9,011 nucleotides of DNA from Pseudomonadota bacterium (lineage in GTDB: Bacteria; Myxococcota_A; Polyangia; Polyangiales; Polyangiaceae). The notes under the pieces were generated by a model. The model did not search any database, was not told the origin of the DNA, and saw only the letters and a list, made by a program, of their open reading frames with translations. The number at the start of each line of letters is the position of its first letter. The first letter of the stretch is position 1. Made by a program: the position numbers and the translations under genes. Below are positions 1 to 6,486 of the stretch, in pieces. The stretch covers positions 1 through 9,011 of the forward strand of contig JAEWOQ010000583.1 of NCBI GenBank assembly GCA_023460875.1, given 5' to 3'.

Positions 1-157
1 GGAGAAGGCCGCGGAAGAGGCACAGAAGAAGGCACAGGGCGAGGGCGCCGCGGCGCAGGACACGCCGCCGGTGGCCGACGGTGTCGCGGCTCGGAGCGAA
101 GCGGAGAGGCGGAAGGGGAAGCGTGAGCTGCCCTCCTATCTGCGCGTAGTGAAGTGA
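1..157 (+). CDS. C-terminal end of an unidentified protein (5' end outside window)
   Basis: A frame open from base 2 encodes 51 residues and stops with TGA at 155-157. About 84% of its codons end in G or C, as in the certain genes here, which supports real coding. The visible tail is rich in Ala, Lys, Glu and Gln (an EKAAEEAQKKAQ-like stretch), so it is probably a charged, flexible or helical C-terminal extension. It ends in a more ordered-looking ELPSYLRVVK. No family can be named from this tail. The gene is convergent with the lipoprotein gene that follows, with about 30 bp between their stops, and no clear terminator is visible there. Confidence 0.6.
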   Translation, partial: EKAAEEAQKKAQGEGAAAQDTPPVADGVAARSEAERRKGKRELPSYLRVVK

Positions 158-187
158 CGGGGGTAAAGTGAGCGACCGGCGGCGGGC

Positions 188-619
188 TCAGCGCGCGCCG
201 CCAGGACCGGTAGAGGCTCCGGCGCCGCCGCCCATGCCGTCGCTCGAGGGCACGCACGCCCACACTCCCTCGGCTCGATCGCAGCGGTAACCGGCGACGC
301 AGCCCGAGAAGGTGCAGTCGCCCGGCGCGCAGGTGCCGTGTCGTGAGCACGTCTCATTGGTCGCGCACTCTTCGGGGCCTGCGCAGGCACGCCCGGAGGG
401 GCGCTCGGCCACACAGGCGCCGGTTCGCGCATCGCAGGCGTAGCCGTTAGCGCAGTCGCGATCGATGAAGCAGCCGTTCTCGGGGAAGAAGGGGCAGCCC
501 GGGAGGAGGGCGGCGAGCACGGTGGCTGCGAGCCAGGGGGTGGCGCCCCAGGCAAGCCGCCGGCGGCGGCGATCCGGGGAGGGCGAGGGAGCGGCAGTAG
601 GAGGGGGGGTGCGAGTCAT
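188..619 (-). CDS. Small Cys-rich lipoprotein with three four-cysteine modules
   Basis: A 143-residue predicted lipoprotein of unknown function. It starts with a Pro/Arg-rich n-region (five arginines at 17-21), then a hydrophobic segment (about 22-39) and a lipobox LLPGC with Cys42 as the likely lipidated residue. The long n-region means the true start could lie downstream, but no better in-frame ATG precedes the hydrophobic stretch. The mature part has twelve further cysteines in three groups of four: 50/56/62/69, 79/85/91/97 and 102/107/113/122. These probably form disulfides in the periplasm or on the outer membrane. A Gly/Ser-rich tail follows. Small Cys-rich lipoproteins of this style are common in Myxococcota (family knowledge); their roles are mostly unknown. 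The Shine-Dalgarno region is weak. The gene diverges from the zinc-ribbon/TPR gene. Confidence 0.75.
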   Translation of the reverse strand: MTRTPPPTAAPSPSPDRRRRRLAWGATPWLAATVLAALLPGCPFFPENGCFIDRDCANGYACDARTGACVAERPSGRACAGPEECATNETCSRHGTCAPGDCTFSGCVAGYRCDRAEGVWACVPSSDGMGGGAGASTGPGGAR

Positions 620-823
620 GGGGGCGCCCGAACGTCCCGAAATGGCGGTGGCACCCTAGCAGTGGGCAGTGTCACGAACCACTTGGGCGAGCCTGGGTGG
701 GTCCATGTGCTCCGTTCGGCTCGCTGGTGGGTCGTGTCAGTCGTCGCCCTGCGCTGGAGCGCGGATCGTGTAAGCTCGCACCCACGGAGACGGCAGGTTT
801 CCGGCGTTCCGGAACGATCACTC
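620..823. promoter_or_regulatory. Divergent spacer with possible promoter elements and a 12-bp palindrome
   Basis: This 204-bp region separates the start codons of the lipoprotein gene (-) and the zinc-ribbon gene (+), so it should hold promoters for both. On the + strand TAAGCT (771-776) keeps the three most conserved -10 positions (TAnnnT) but has no good -35 at 16-18 bp. A transcript from there would begin about 40 nt before ATG 824. CGTTCCGGAACG (805-816) is a perfect palindrome just before that start. I found no convincing promoter for the lipoprotein gene. Confidence 0.25.
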
Positions 824-2737
824 ATGGACGTTCGCTGCGGCCTCTGTGGCACCGAATACGACTTCGACGACGCGCTGATCTCCGAGCGCGGCACGACGGT
901 GCAGTGCACGGAATGTGGCTTCCAGTTCAAGGTCTACCCGGAGCAGCCCCTCTCGGGGCTCGAGCGCTGGTTCGTGCGGAGCGGCTCTGGTGCCGGGTGG
1001 GAGCGGGAGTACACGTCTCTCAAGGACCTCCAGCTGGCCATTCGACAGGGGGACATCGGGCCGGCCGATCTGCTCTTCCGTGGCACGTCGGAGCCGCGAC
1101 CGCTCGCTTCCATCGCGGAGCTGGAGCCACTCTTCCGCCAGCGGCTGGTGAGGTCGGGGGGCACGCTCCTGGGCATGATGCCCGTGCCTGGATCGGGGAA
1201 CGCCTCGGACATCGAGCCACCGAGCTCCGTCCCCGTCGCCACCGCGGGGCGGCGCGTCGCGACGAAGCTCGGCTTGCCCGCGCCGCCTCTCCCCGACTCC
1301 ACCCGGCACGGCGCTCCTCCGGTGCCTCCCAGCGGTCCGCCGCCGGTCGCGCCGCGGTCGAGCGAACCAACGTCGGAGCTCACGGAGACATCACCGAGCG
1401 GGGCGCAATCCGGCGCGCCGGACACGGCGCATTTCAGCAAGACGCTGCCCAGCGCGACGCGGCCTCCCGAGCTCGATCGGATCGACCAAGAGCCGCCGCA
1501 GCGCAGTGAAACGCGGGCCCGTGAACAGCACCCGGTCAATCCGGGGTCAGCGAAGCCCGAGCCCGTCGCGGGCGAGCGGTCCGCCCTGGCGCGCACGCTC
1601 CCCTCTGCGGTCACTCCAAATCCGTCAGCGAGTCCGGTAGGGGCTCGCCAGGAGGAGCGGAGCCAGGCACATTCGAGCGCCCCGCGACAGCGCATCGTCT
1701 CCCTCCTCTCTGTGAGCGACGAGCCAGCGTCTCCCGTTGGGCGCGCTGAACGGGCCTGGGCGACCCAGACCCTCCCCTCGGCGCTCGACGGCGTGGAGAG
1801 GCCGTCCCCAGAGCAGCTGGTGCCCAAAGAGTCTGTCTCCCCCCCCAGCGCGCCGAGAGGTTCCGAAGCGCCGCCTCCCGTGTCGAGCGCGTCACCCGCA
1901 TCGAGCGCTTTACCTGCTTCGAGCGCGCCGCCCGCGTCGAGCGTACCTGCCTCGGCTCCAGTGCCCGCCCTCCCGACGCGGAGCGGTGGGGCTCGCTGGG
2001 CAATCGGCGCGCTGGTGTTGGCAGCGGGAGGGGCAGCGGCCCTGTGGGGCTGGAGTCGGGGAGACGGCGTGAGCAGCGAGCCCGAAGGGGCGGAGCCGCA
2101 CCTCGCTGCGGCGGAGACCGTGCCCCCCGAGGTCCCCACGCCGGAGGTCGTCGAACGCGAGGAAGAGGCGACCCCCGACCCAGCCACCACGAGCGCGAGC
2201 CCTGACGCTCCGCCCGTCGACGCAGCTCCAGAGGTGCGACCGGCTCGGCGGACCTCCCAGGAGCCGAGCGACTATCGGACGCGCCTGAGCGGAGCGAACC
2301 GGGCGGCCCAGTCCGGGGACGTCGATCGCGCCGCTCGGCTCTACGAAAGCGTGCTTCAGGACCAGCCGGGGAACGTCGAGGCGTTGGCGGGGCTCGCGGA
2401 GGTCGCGCAGCGTCGCGGGCAGACGCAGACATCCGCGGAGCTCTATGAGCGCGCCCTCGCCAGCAGCCCATCCTATGCCCCGGCGCTCGTTGGACGGGGT
2501 GACCAGCTCTGGGCGGCAGGGCAGCGCGCGGCGGCGGTGCAACTGTACCGTCGAGTGGTGGAGCAACTCGGGCCGACCGGGACCTACGGCAAACGGGCGC
2601 AGAGTCGCATCACCGAGGCGAGTGAGATGAACGCCCTACCGTCTCCCGAGGGCGACGTGCTGCCCGCACAGGGGCCCGCGACACCCTCCGCAGAACCAAC
2701 CAGCCAACCCGTGGACGACACGAAGGCAGACGAGTGA
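824..2737 (+). CDS. Zinc-ribbon / GYF-like / TM / TPR membrane protein (GltJ-like front half)
   Basis: A 637-residue single-pass membrane protein, probably a scaffold. Residues 1-37 form an MJ0042-type zinc ribbon (Cys5, Cys8, Cys28, Cys31). Residues about 47-107 resemble a GYF_2 domain (WFVRSG, then GDIGPADLLFRG). A Pro/Ser/Ala-rich disordered linker (about 110-385) carries TLPSA at 207, 258 and 316 and a PASSA-type low-complexity run near its end. One transmembrane helix spans about 391-411. An acidic Pro/Glu linker follows, then about three TPR units (about 484-590) and a polar tail. The likely topology is zinc ribbon and GYF in the cytoplasm and TPRs in the periplasm. The frame is open from a GTG at 662, but ATG 824 is preferred because it puts the zinc ribbon at the N-terminus, as is usual for the family. 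The ribosome site (GGAA, 811-814) is weak. The ZnR-GYF-linker-TM order recalls GltJ/AgmX of Myxococcus gliding motility (known architecture), though that protein has TonB-type C-terminal domains. Its true role is unknown. It overlaps sppA by four bases. Confidence 0.85.
   Translation: MDVRCGLCGTEYDFDDALISERGTTVQCTECGFQFKVYPEQPLSGLERWFVRSGSGAGWEREYTSLKDLQLAIRQGDIGPADLLFRGTSEPRPLASIAELEPLFRQRLVRSGGTLLGMMPVPGSGNASDIEPPSSVPVATAGRRVATKLGLPAPPLPDSTRHGAPPVPPSGPPPVAPRSSEPTSELTETSPSGAQSGAPDTAHFSKTLPSATRPPELDRIDQEPPQRSETRAREQHPVNPGSAKPEPVAGERSALARTLPSAVTPNPSASPVGARQEERSQAHSSAPRQRIVSLLSVSDEPASPVGRAERAWATQTLPSALDGVERPSPEQLVPKESVSPPSAPRGSEAPPPVSSASPASSALPASSAPPASSVPASAPVPALPTRSGGARWAIGALVLAAGGAAALWGWSRGDGVSSEPEGAEPHLAAAETVPPEVPTPEVVEREEEATPDPATTSASPDAPPVDAAPEVRPARRTSQEPSDYRTRLSGANRAAQSGDVDRAARLYESVLQDQPGNVEALAGLAEVAQRRGQTQTSAELYERALASSPSYAPALVGRGDQLWAAGQRAAAVQLYRRVVEQLGPTGTYGKRAQSRITEASEMNALPSPEGDVLPAQGPATPSAEPTSQPVDDTKADE
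1883..1951 (+). repeat. Tandem 18-bp coding repeat (SSA-x-P-A units)
   Basis: Three consecutive 18-bp units (1883-1900, 1901-1918, 1919-1936) plus a 15-bp partial unit (1937-1951) each begin TCGAGCG and encode S-S-A-x-P-A or a close variant. The unit is diverged mainly at third codon positions and at the fourth residue. It lies in the disordered linker just before the transmembrane helix and probably arose by slippage, so its copy number may vary between relatives. Confidence 0.6.
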
Positions 2738-4593
2738 CCCCAGACCAGCTCTCCAGGCTCCGCCGCGCCGCGCGCATCCTCTCGTTGGTGCCCTTGCTCC
2801 TCGCCGCCGGCTGTCAGGGACGGTCGCGGGCCGAGACGGACGAGGGCACACCGAAGTTGACGGCGAGCGGTCACGTCGCCGTCGTGGATCTGAGCCGCGG
2901 CGCACCCGAGTCGACCGCCGAGGGCGGGCTCTTCCCGCTCCCCGCCCCTCAGACCTTCGTCGGCCTGGTGCGCACTCTGCAGAGCCTGCCGACCGACCGC
3001 GACGCGACGGCGGTGTTCGTGACCTTGGGTGAAGCGCGCTTGGGTTTCGCCCAGTCGGCGGAGATCGGGCGACTGCTCGCGGTCGTTCGCGAAGAGGGCA
3101 AGTCGGTCATCTGCCATACACATCAGATCGACAACTCCACCAGCTGGCTACTGCAGCACGGCTGCTCGGAGATCTGGCTGAGCCCCGCGGGGGACGCGAG
3201 CACGGTGGGGATCGCGGCGCAGCTCTCGTACCTCAAGGGGACCTTCGATCGCCTCGGGATCGAGGCCGACATGTTGGCGATGGGTCGCTACAAGAGCGGC
3301 GCCGAGCCGCTCACGCGCGAGGGGCCCACGGAGCCGAGCGCCGAGAACCTGACCGCGACCCTGCGCTCGATCCGCGACGCTTGGCTGGACGCGGTGGGCG
3401 GAGCCCGGGAGGGGCGCGGAGCGACGACGGAGGAGCGCCAGGAGCTGCTCGCGGCCCTCGAGGACGGCCCTTGGACGCCCACGGCCGCTCGCGAGCGGAA
3501 GCTCGCGGATCGTGTGGGCTTCCCCGATGAGGCCCTCGCGGCCGCCAAGGCGGCGGGGCGCGTCGAGACGGAGAAGGTCGTCTTCGGGCGGGGCGCGGAG
3601 AGCGGCAAGGCCGTCGGTCTCGCGGAGATCATCCGCGTGCTGAGCGGGGCCGATCGACGGAGCGGAGGGCGCCCCCGGATCGCGGTGGTGCCGGCGGTCG
3701 GGAGCATCACCATGACCTCCGAGGGGCTCCTCTCGGACGGGATCACCGCGCGCGCCACGGTTCGCACGCTGGCGAAGCTCAGGGAGGATCCCGCGGTGAA
3801 GGCGGTCGTGGTGCGCATGGACTCGCCAGGGGGCTCACCGCTCGCGAGTGATCTCATCTGGCGGGAGCTCATGCGGCTTCGCAAAGAGAAGCCGGTGATC
3901 GCCTCCGTGGGCGGGATGGCGGCGAGCGGGGGCTACTACATCGTGGCGGCAGCCAACGAGATCGTCGCCGAGCGCGCCAGCATCGTGGGTTCGATCGGGG
4001 TGTTCGGGGGCAAGCTGGTGCTGGAAGAGGCGCTCTCGAGCGTCGGCATCCAGAGCGTCGTGTTCCCGGCGAGCTCTGCGCCGGGTGCAGCCGCCCGCGC
4101 AGCCTACCTCTCGCCGCTGGTGCCCTGGGACGACGCGACCCGAGAGAAGGTACGCGCCCAGATGGAGAGCATCTACGAGCTGTTCCTGGCGCGGGTGGCG
4201 GAGGGGCGAGGCATCGATGTGGAGGAGGTGCGGGCCTCGGCAGAGGGCGCCATTTTCACGGCGGCCACGGGGAAGGAGCGGGGTCTGGTGGACGAGCTGG
4301 GCGGTCTCGCCCGAGCCCTGGAGCGGGCCCGGGAGCTCGGCAAGGTGGACGCGGACGCCCCCGTGGTCGTGGAGGGACCGGCGGACAATTTGCTCGAGAT
4401 CCTCCTCCTCGGCGAGGGCGCGGAGGCGAGTGAGGTGGAGGAGGCTCTGGTCCGCTTCCGGGAGCGCCAGGCGGCTCGCCTGGCGGGCATCCCTCAGTGG
4501 GAGCAGCTCCGCCCCTTCGCTGCTGCCATCGCGCCGCTGCTCACGGGTGAGCCGGTCGTGGCCGCGCTGCCTTACGCGATCGACGTGCGCTGA
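2734..4593 (+). CDS. sppA: Signal peptide peptidase SppA, 67K type, predicted lipoprotein
   Basis: A 619-residue serine protease of family S49, close in length to E. coli SppA (618). SppA degrades signal peptides and other peptides left in the membrane after secretion, facing the periplasm. The N-terminus has arginines, a hydrophobic stretch and lipobox LAAGC, so Cys27 is probably lipidated; E. coli SppA instead uses a transmembrane anchor. Both S49 repeats are present. The first carries the general-base lysine in RYKSGAEPLTREGP (Lys187; Lys209 in E. coli). The second carries DSPGGS (363-368) and the nucleophile serine in GGMAASGGYYI (Ser398; Ser409 in E. coli), followed by SIGVFGG. The catalytic pair is therefore complete. 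GTG 2734 overlaps the TGA of the upstream scaffold gene (GTGA), which implies translational coupling. The stop lies three bases from the end of the convergent glycyl-tRNA synthetase gene. Confidence 0.93.
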   Translation: MTPDQLSRLRRAARILSLVPLLLAAGCQGRSRAETDEGTPKLTASGHVAVVDLSRGAPESTAEGGLFPLPAPQTFVGLVRTLQSLPTDRDATAVFVTLGEARLGFAQSAEIGRLLAVVREEGKSVICHTHQIDNSTSWLLQHGCSEIWLSPAGDASTVGIAAQLSYLKGTFDRLGIEADMLAMGRYKSGAEPLTREGPTEPSAENLTATLRSIRDAWLDAVGGAREGRGATTEERQELLAALEDGPWTPTAARERKLADRVGFPDEALAAAKAAGRVETEKVVFGRGAESGKAVGLAEIIRVLSGADRRSGGRPRIAVVPAVGSITMTSEGLLSDGITARATVRTLAKLREDPAVKAVVVRMDSPGGSPLASDLIWRELMRLRKEKPVIASVGGMAASGGYYIVAAANEIVAERASIVGSIGVFGGKLVLEEALSSVGIQSVVFPASSAPGAAARAAYLSPLVPWDDATREKVRAQMESIYELFLARVAEGRGIDVEEVRASAEGAIFTAATGKERGLVDELGGLARALERARELGKVDADAPVVVEGPADNLLEILLLGEGAEASEVEEALVRFRERQAARLAGIPQWEQLRPFAAAIAPLLTGEPVVAALPYAIDVR

Positions 4594-4596
4594 AGC

Positions 4597-4628
4597 TCAG
4601 CGTCGGCCTTGCTTCAGGGCCTCGCTGA
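4597..4628. terminator. Possible hairpin at the sppA/glyQS convergent junction
   Basis: TCAGCG (4597-4602) pairs with CGCTGA (4623-4628), and GGCC (4605-4608) pairs with GGCC (4618-4621). Together they make a bipartite stem with a 9-nt loop directly after the sppA stop and covering the last codons of glyQS. It could slow transcription from both sides, but neither strand has a T-run, so a standard intrinsic terminator is not shown. Confidence 0.25.
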
Positions 4629-6195
4629 CGACGTCCACCGCGTCCTCCACGCGAATCCGCTCCTGACGCCTGTCGTCCCGGTAGCGGATGGTGACCGTGC
4701 CGTCCTCGAGGCTCTGCGCGTCCACCGTGAGGCAGTAGGGAGTCCCGATCTCGTCGTGCCGCGCGTAGCGCTTCCCGATGGTGTGCTGCTCGTCGTAGCG
4801 CGCGGCGATGCCGGCCTCCGCGAAGCGCGCCACGATCTCGCGTCCCCGCTGGACCAGCTGCTCGTCCTTCTTGACGAGCGGCAGCACGCCCACCTTGTAC
4901 GGCGCCAAGCGTGGGTGGAGACGCAGCACTACGCGGCTCAGCTGTCCGTTCTCGTCGAGCTCCTCGGAGTAGGCGTCGCAGAGCACCGCCAGCACGCCCC
5001 GCGTCGCTCCGGCTGCGGGCTCCACGACGTGTGGGACGTAGTGGAGCCCCTGCTTGCCGGTCTCCGGATCGATCGCCTCGGCGTCGAAGTAGTGGAGCTT
5101 CTTGCCGGAGCCCTTCGCGTGAGCGTTCAGGTCGTAGTCCGTACGGGACGCGATGCCCTCCAGCTCGTCCCAACCCCATGGGAACTCGTACTCCACATCG
5201 AAGCACCCATCGGAGTAGTGGGCGAGCTCGTCAGGACCGTGCGGTCGGAAGCGCAAGCGCTCGGCGGTGAGGCCGATGCTCCTCCACCAGGTCAGGCGCT
5301 GGTCCTTCCAGTACGCGAGGTACTTGGGGCCCTCGCCCGGCGCGCAGAAGTACTCCAGCTCCATCTGCTCGAACTCACAGGAGCGGAAGATGAAGTGCTC
5401 GACCGTGATCTCGTTTCGGAAGCTCTTGCCCATCTGCGCGATGCCGAAGGGCACCTTCATGGACTGGCTCTGTTGCACGTTCAGGAACTGCACGAACATG
5501 CCCTGCGCCGTCTCCGGGCGCAGGTAGACCGCAGACTTCGCGAGCACGTCCTCGGCGAGGGCGCGCAGGGCCTTGTCGTCGGCGCCCTCGCTGACGCCCT
5601 GCTTCACCGCCTCGATGACGCCCTTGATGGGGTCGACGGGGCCGAGGTTCGAGCGGAACATACCGCTGAAGTCCCGCTCCGGGCTGAGGAACGGCGACCC
5701 ACAGTTCGGGCACACGTACCCCCGGTCGCCAGCGACGGCTCCCTTGAGCGTCTTGCCATCCCGGGTGAGCCCTTCGTGACCCGCTTGCGCCAGCTTCTCC
5801 TGAGCGAGCTTGGCGCGCCCCTTGTCGCTGAGCTCGATGGGGGCGGAGGCCCCCGCCTCCAAGCGGGGCGCCTTGTCTGCCCGGAAGCGCTCCTGGCAGA
5901 CGAGGCAGTCGACGAGGGGATCCTTGAAGTTCGCCAGGTGCCCGCTGGATTGCCACACCTGCGGGTGCATGATGATCGAGGACTCGAGCCCGACGATGTC
6001 CTCACGGGTGTGGACCATCGCGCTCCACCACTCGTTCATCAGGTTGCGCTTGAGCTCGACGCCCATCGGGCCGTAGTCGTACGCGCTGCGCAGGCCCCCA
6101 TAGATCTCCGAGCTCTGGAACACGAAGCCCCTGCGCTTGCACAGGGACACGATCTTCTGCATCAGCTCGGGTTCTTTGCTTTCGGACTGGCTCAT
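4597..6195 (-). CDS. glyQS: Glycyl-tRNA synthetase, single-chain class II (alpha2) type
   Basis: A 532-residue cytoplasmic enzyme that joins glycine to tRNA-Gly using ATP. It is the homodimeric Thermus/eukaryote-like type, not the alpha2beta2 GlyQ/GlyS type. The N-terminus has the family signature (GFVFQSSEIYGG, then YDYGPMGVELKRN). An insert has CxxC pairs at Cys97/Cys100 and Cys162/Cys165, a likely zinc site. Motif 2 starts with FRNEIT (Phe259-Thr264) and runs to FEQMELE. Motif 3 has GATRGVLA with Arg399. The C-terminal anticodon-binding domain is intact (LAPYKVGVLPLVKK, then IGKRYARHDEIGTPYC). Motif 2 reads SCEFEQ, with Cys273 where many relatives have Arg. The frame is open further upstream, but ATG 6195 is preferred: it has an AGGGG ribosome site (6202-6206) six bases away, and the conserved domain starts about ten residues later. 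It is divergent from tRNA-Ser and convergent with sppA. Confidence 0.96.
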   Translation of the reverse strand: MSQSESKEPELMQKIVSLCKRRGFVFQSSEIYGGLRSAYDYGPMGVELKRNLMNEWWSAMVHTREDIVGLESSIIMHPQVWQSSGHLANFKDPLVDCLVCQERFRADKAPRLEAGASAPIELSDKGRAKLAQEKLAQAGHEGLTRDGKTLKGAVAGDRGYVCPNCGSPFLSPERDFSGMFRSNLGPVDPIKGVIEAVKQGVSEGADDKALRALAEDVLAKSAVYLRPETAQGMFVQFLNVQQSQSMKVPFGIAQMGKSFRNEITVEHFIFRSCEFEQMELEYFCAPGEGPKYLAYWKDQRLTWWRSIGLTAERLRFRPHGPDELAHYSDGCFDVEYEFPWGWDELEGIASRTDYDLNAHAKGSGKKLHYFDAEAIDPETGKQGLHYVPHVVEPAAGATRGVLAVLCDAYSEELDENGQLSRVVLRLHPRLAPYKVGVLPLVKKDEQLVQRGREIVARFAEAGIAARYDEQHTIGKRYARHDEIGTPYCLTVDAQSLEDGTVTIRYRDDRRQERIRVEDAVDVVSEALKQGRR

Positions 6196-6260
6196 CGCAG
6201 GCCCCTGGTAGCACAGCTCGGCACCGTGAACAGCCGCGGGCGGGTAGGGCCCCCGCCGCC

Positions 6261-6289
6261 GGCCCCTCGGGATCGCCCCGTGAGGGGCC
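6261..6289. repeat. 8-bp inverted repeat in the glyQS upstream region
   Basis: GGCCCCTC (6261-6268) and GAGGGGCC (6282-6289) form a perfect GC-rich inverted repeat with a 13-nt spacer in the 190-bp region between glyQS and tRNA-Ser. If transcribed with glyQS it would form a leader hairpin about 65-95 nt before the start codon. In DNA this GC-rich it may also be chance. Confidence 0.3.
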
Positions 6290-6309
6290 TGGGGGCGCCC
6301 TGAAAACCC

Positions 6310-6337
6310 TTGCAATCGGGCCGAGGCTCGCTAGCTT
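6310..6337 (+). promoter_or_regulatory. Probable sigma70-type promoter of tRNA-Ser
   Basis: TTGCAA (6310-6315) and TAGCTT (6332-6337) are separated by 16 bp, a reasonable housekeeping -35/-10 pair. The downstream sequence up to about 6356 is almost purely G and C, the kind of discriminator seen at stringently controlled stable-RNA promoters. Transcription would start near 6344, leaving a 5' leader of about 40 nt for RNase P to remove from the tRNA. Confidence 0.5.
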
Positions 6338-6385
6338 CTCGCCCGCGCCGCGGCCGGTGGGCAACCATCGGCAGTGACCCCCAGT

Positions 6386-6477
<92 letters not shown>

Positions 6478-6486
6478 AGCCAGAAA

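Noticed and set aside
662..823. 54-codon N-terminal extension of the zinc-ribbon protein from GTG 662
   Set aside because: The extension has no ribosome site and no family similarity, and it would displace the zinc ribbon from its usual N-terminal position.
934..2190. 418-codon open frame on the - strand opposite the zinc-ribbon gene
   Set aside because: Gly/Ser/Arg-rich translation of the complement of the Pro/Ser linker, with no recognisable domain.
4609..6303. 564-codon open frame on the + strand opposite glyQS
   Set aside because: It mirrors a certain gene almost end to end, its peptide is Leu/Val/Arg/Asp-rich with no domain, and such antisense frames are normal in high-GC coding DNA.
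6196..6315. 40-codon N-terminal extension of glycyl-tRNA synthetase
   Set aside because: The Pro/Arg-rich extension lacks family similarity, whereas ATG 6195 has a good AGGGG ribosome site at correct spacing.
6196..6320. T-box riboswitch upstream of glyQS
   Set aside because: No AGGGTGGNACCGCG-like antiterminator core and no terminator with a T-run were found on the minus strand.
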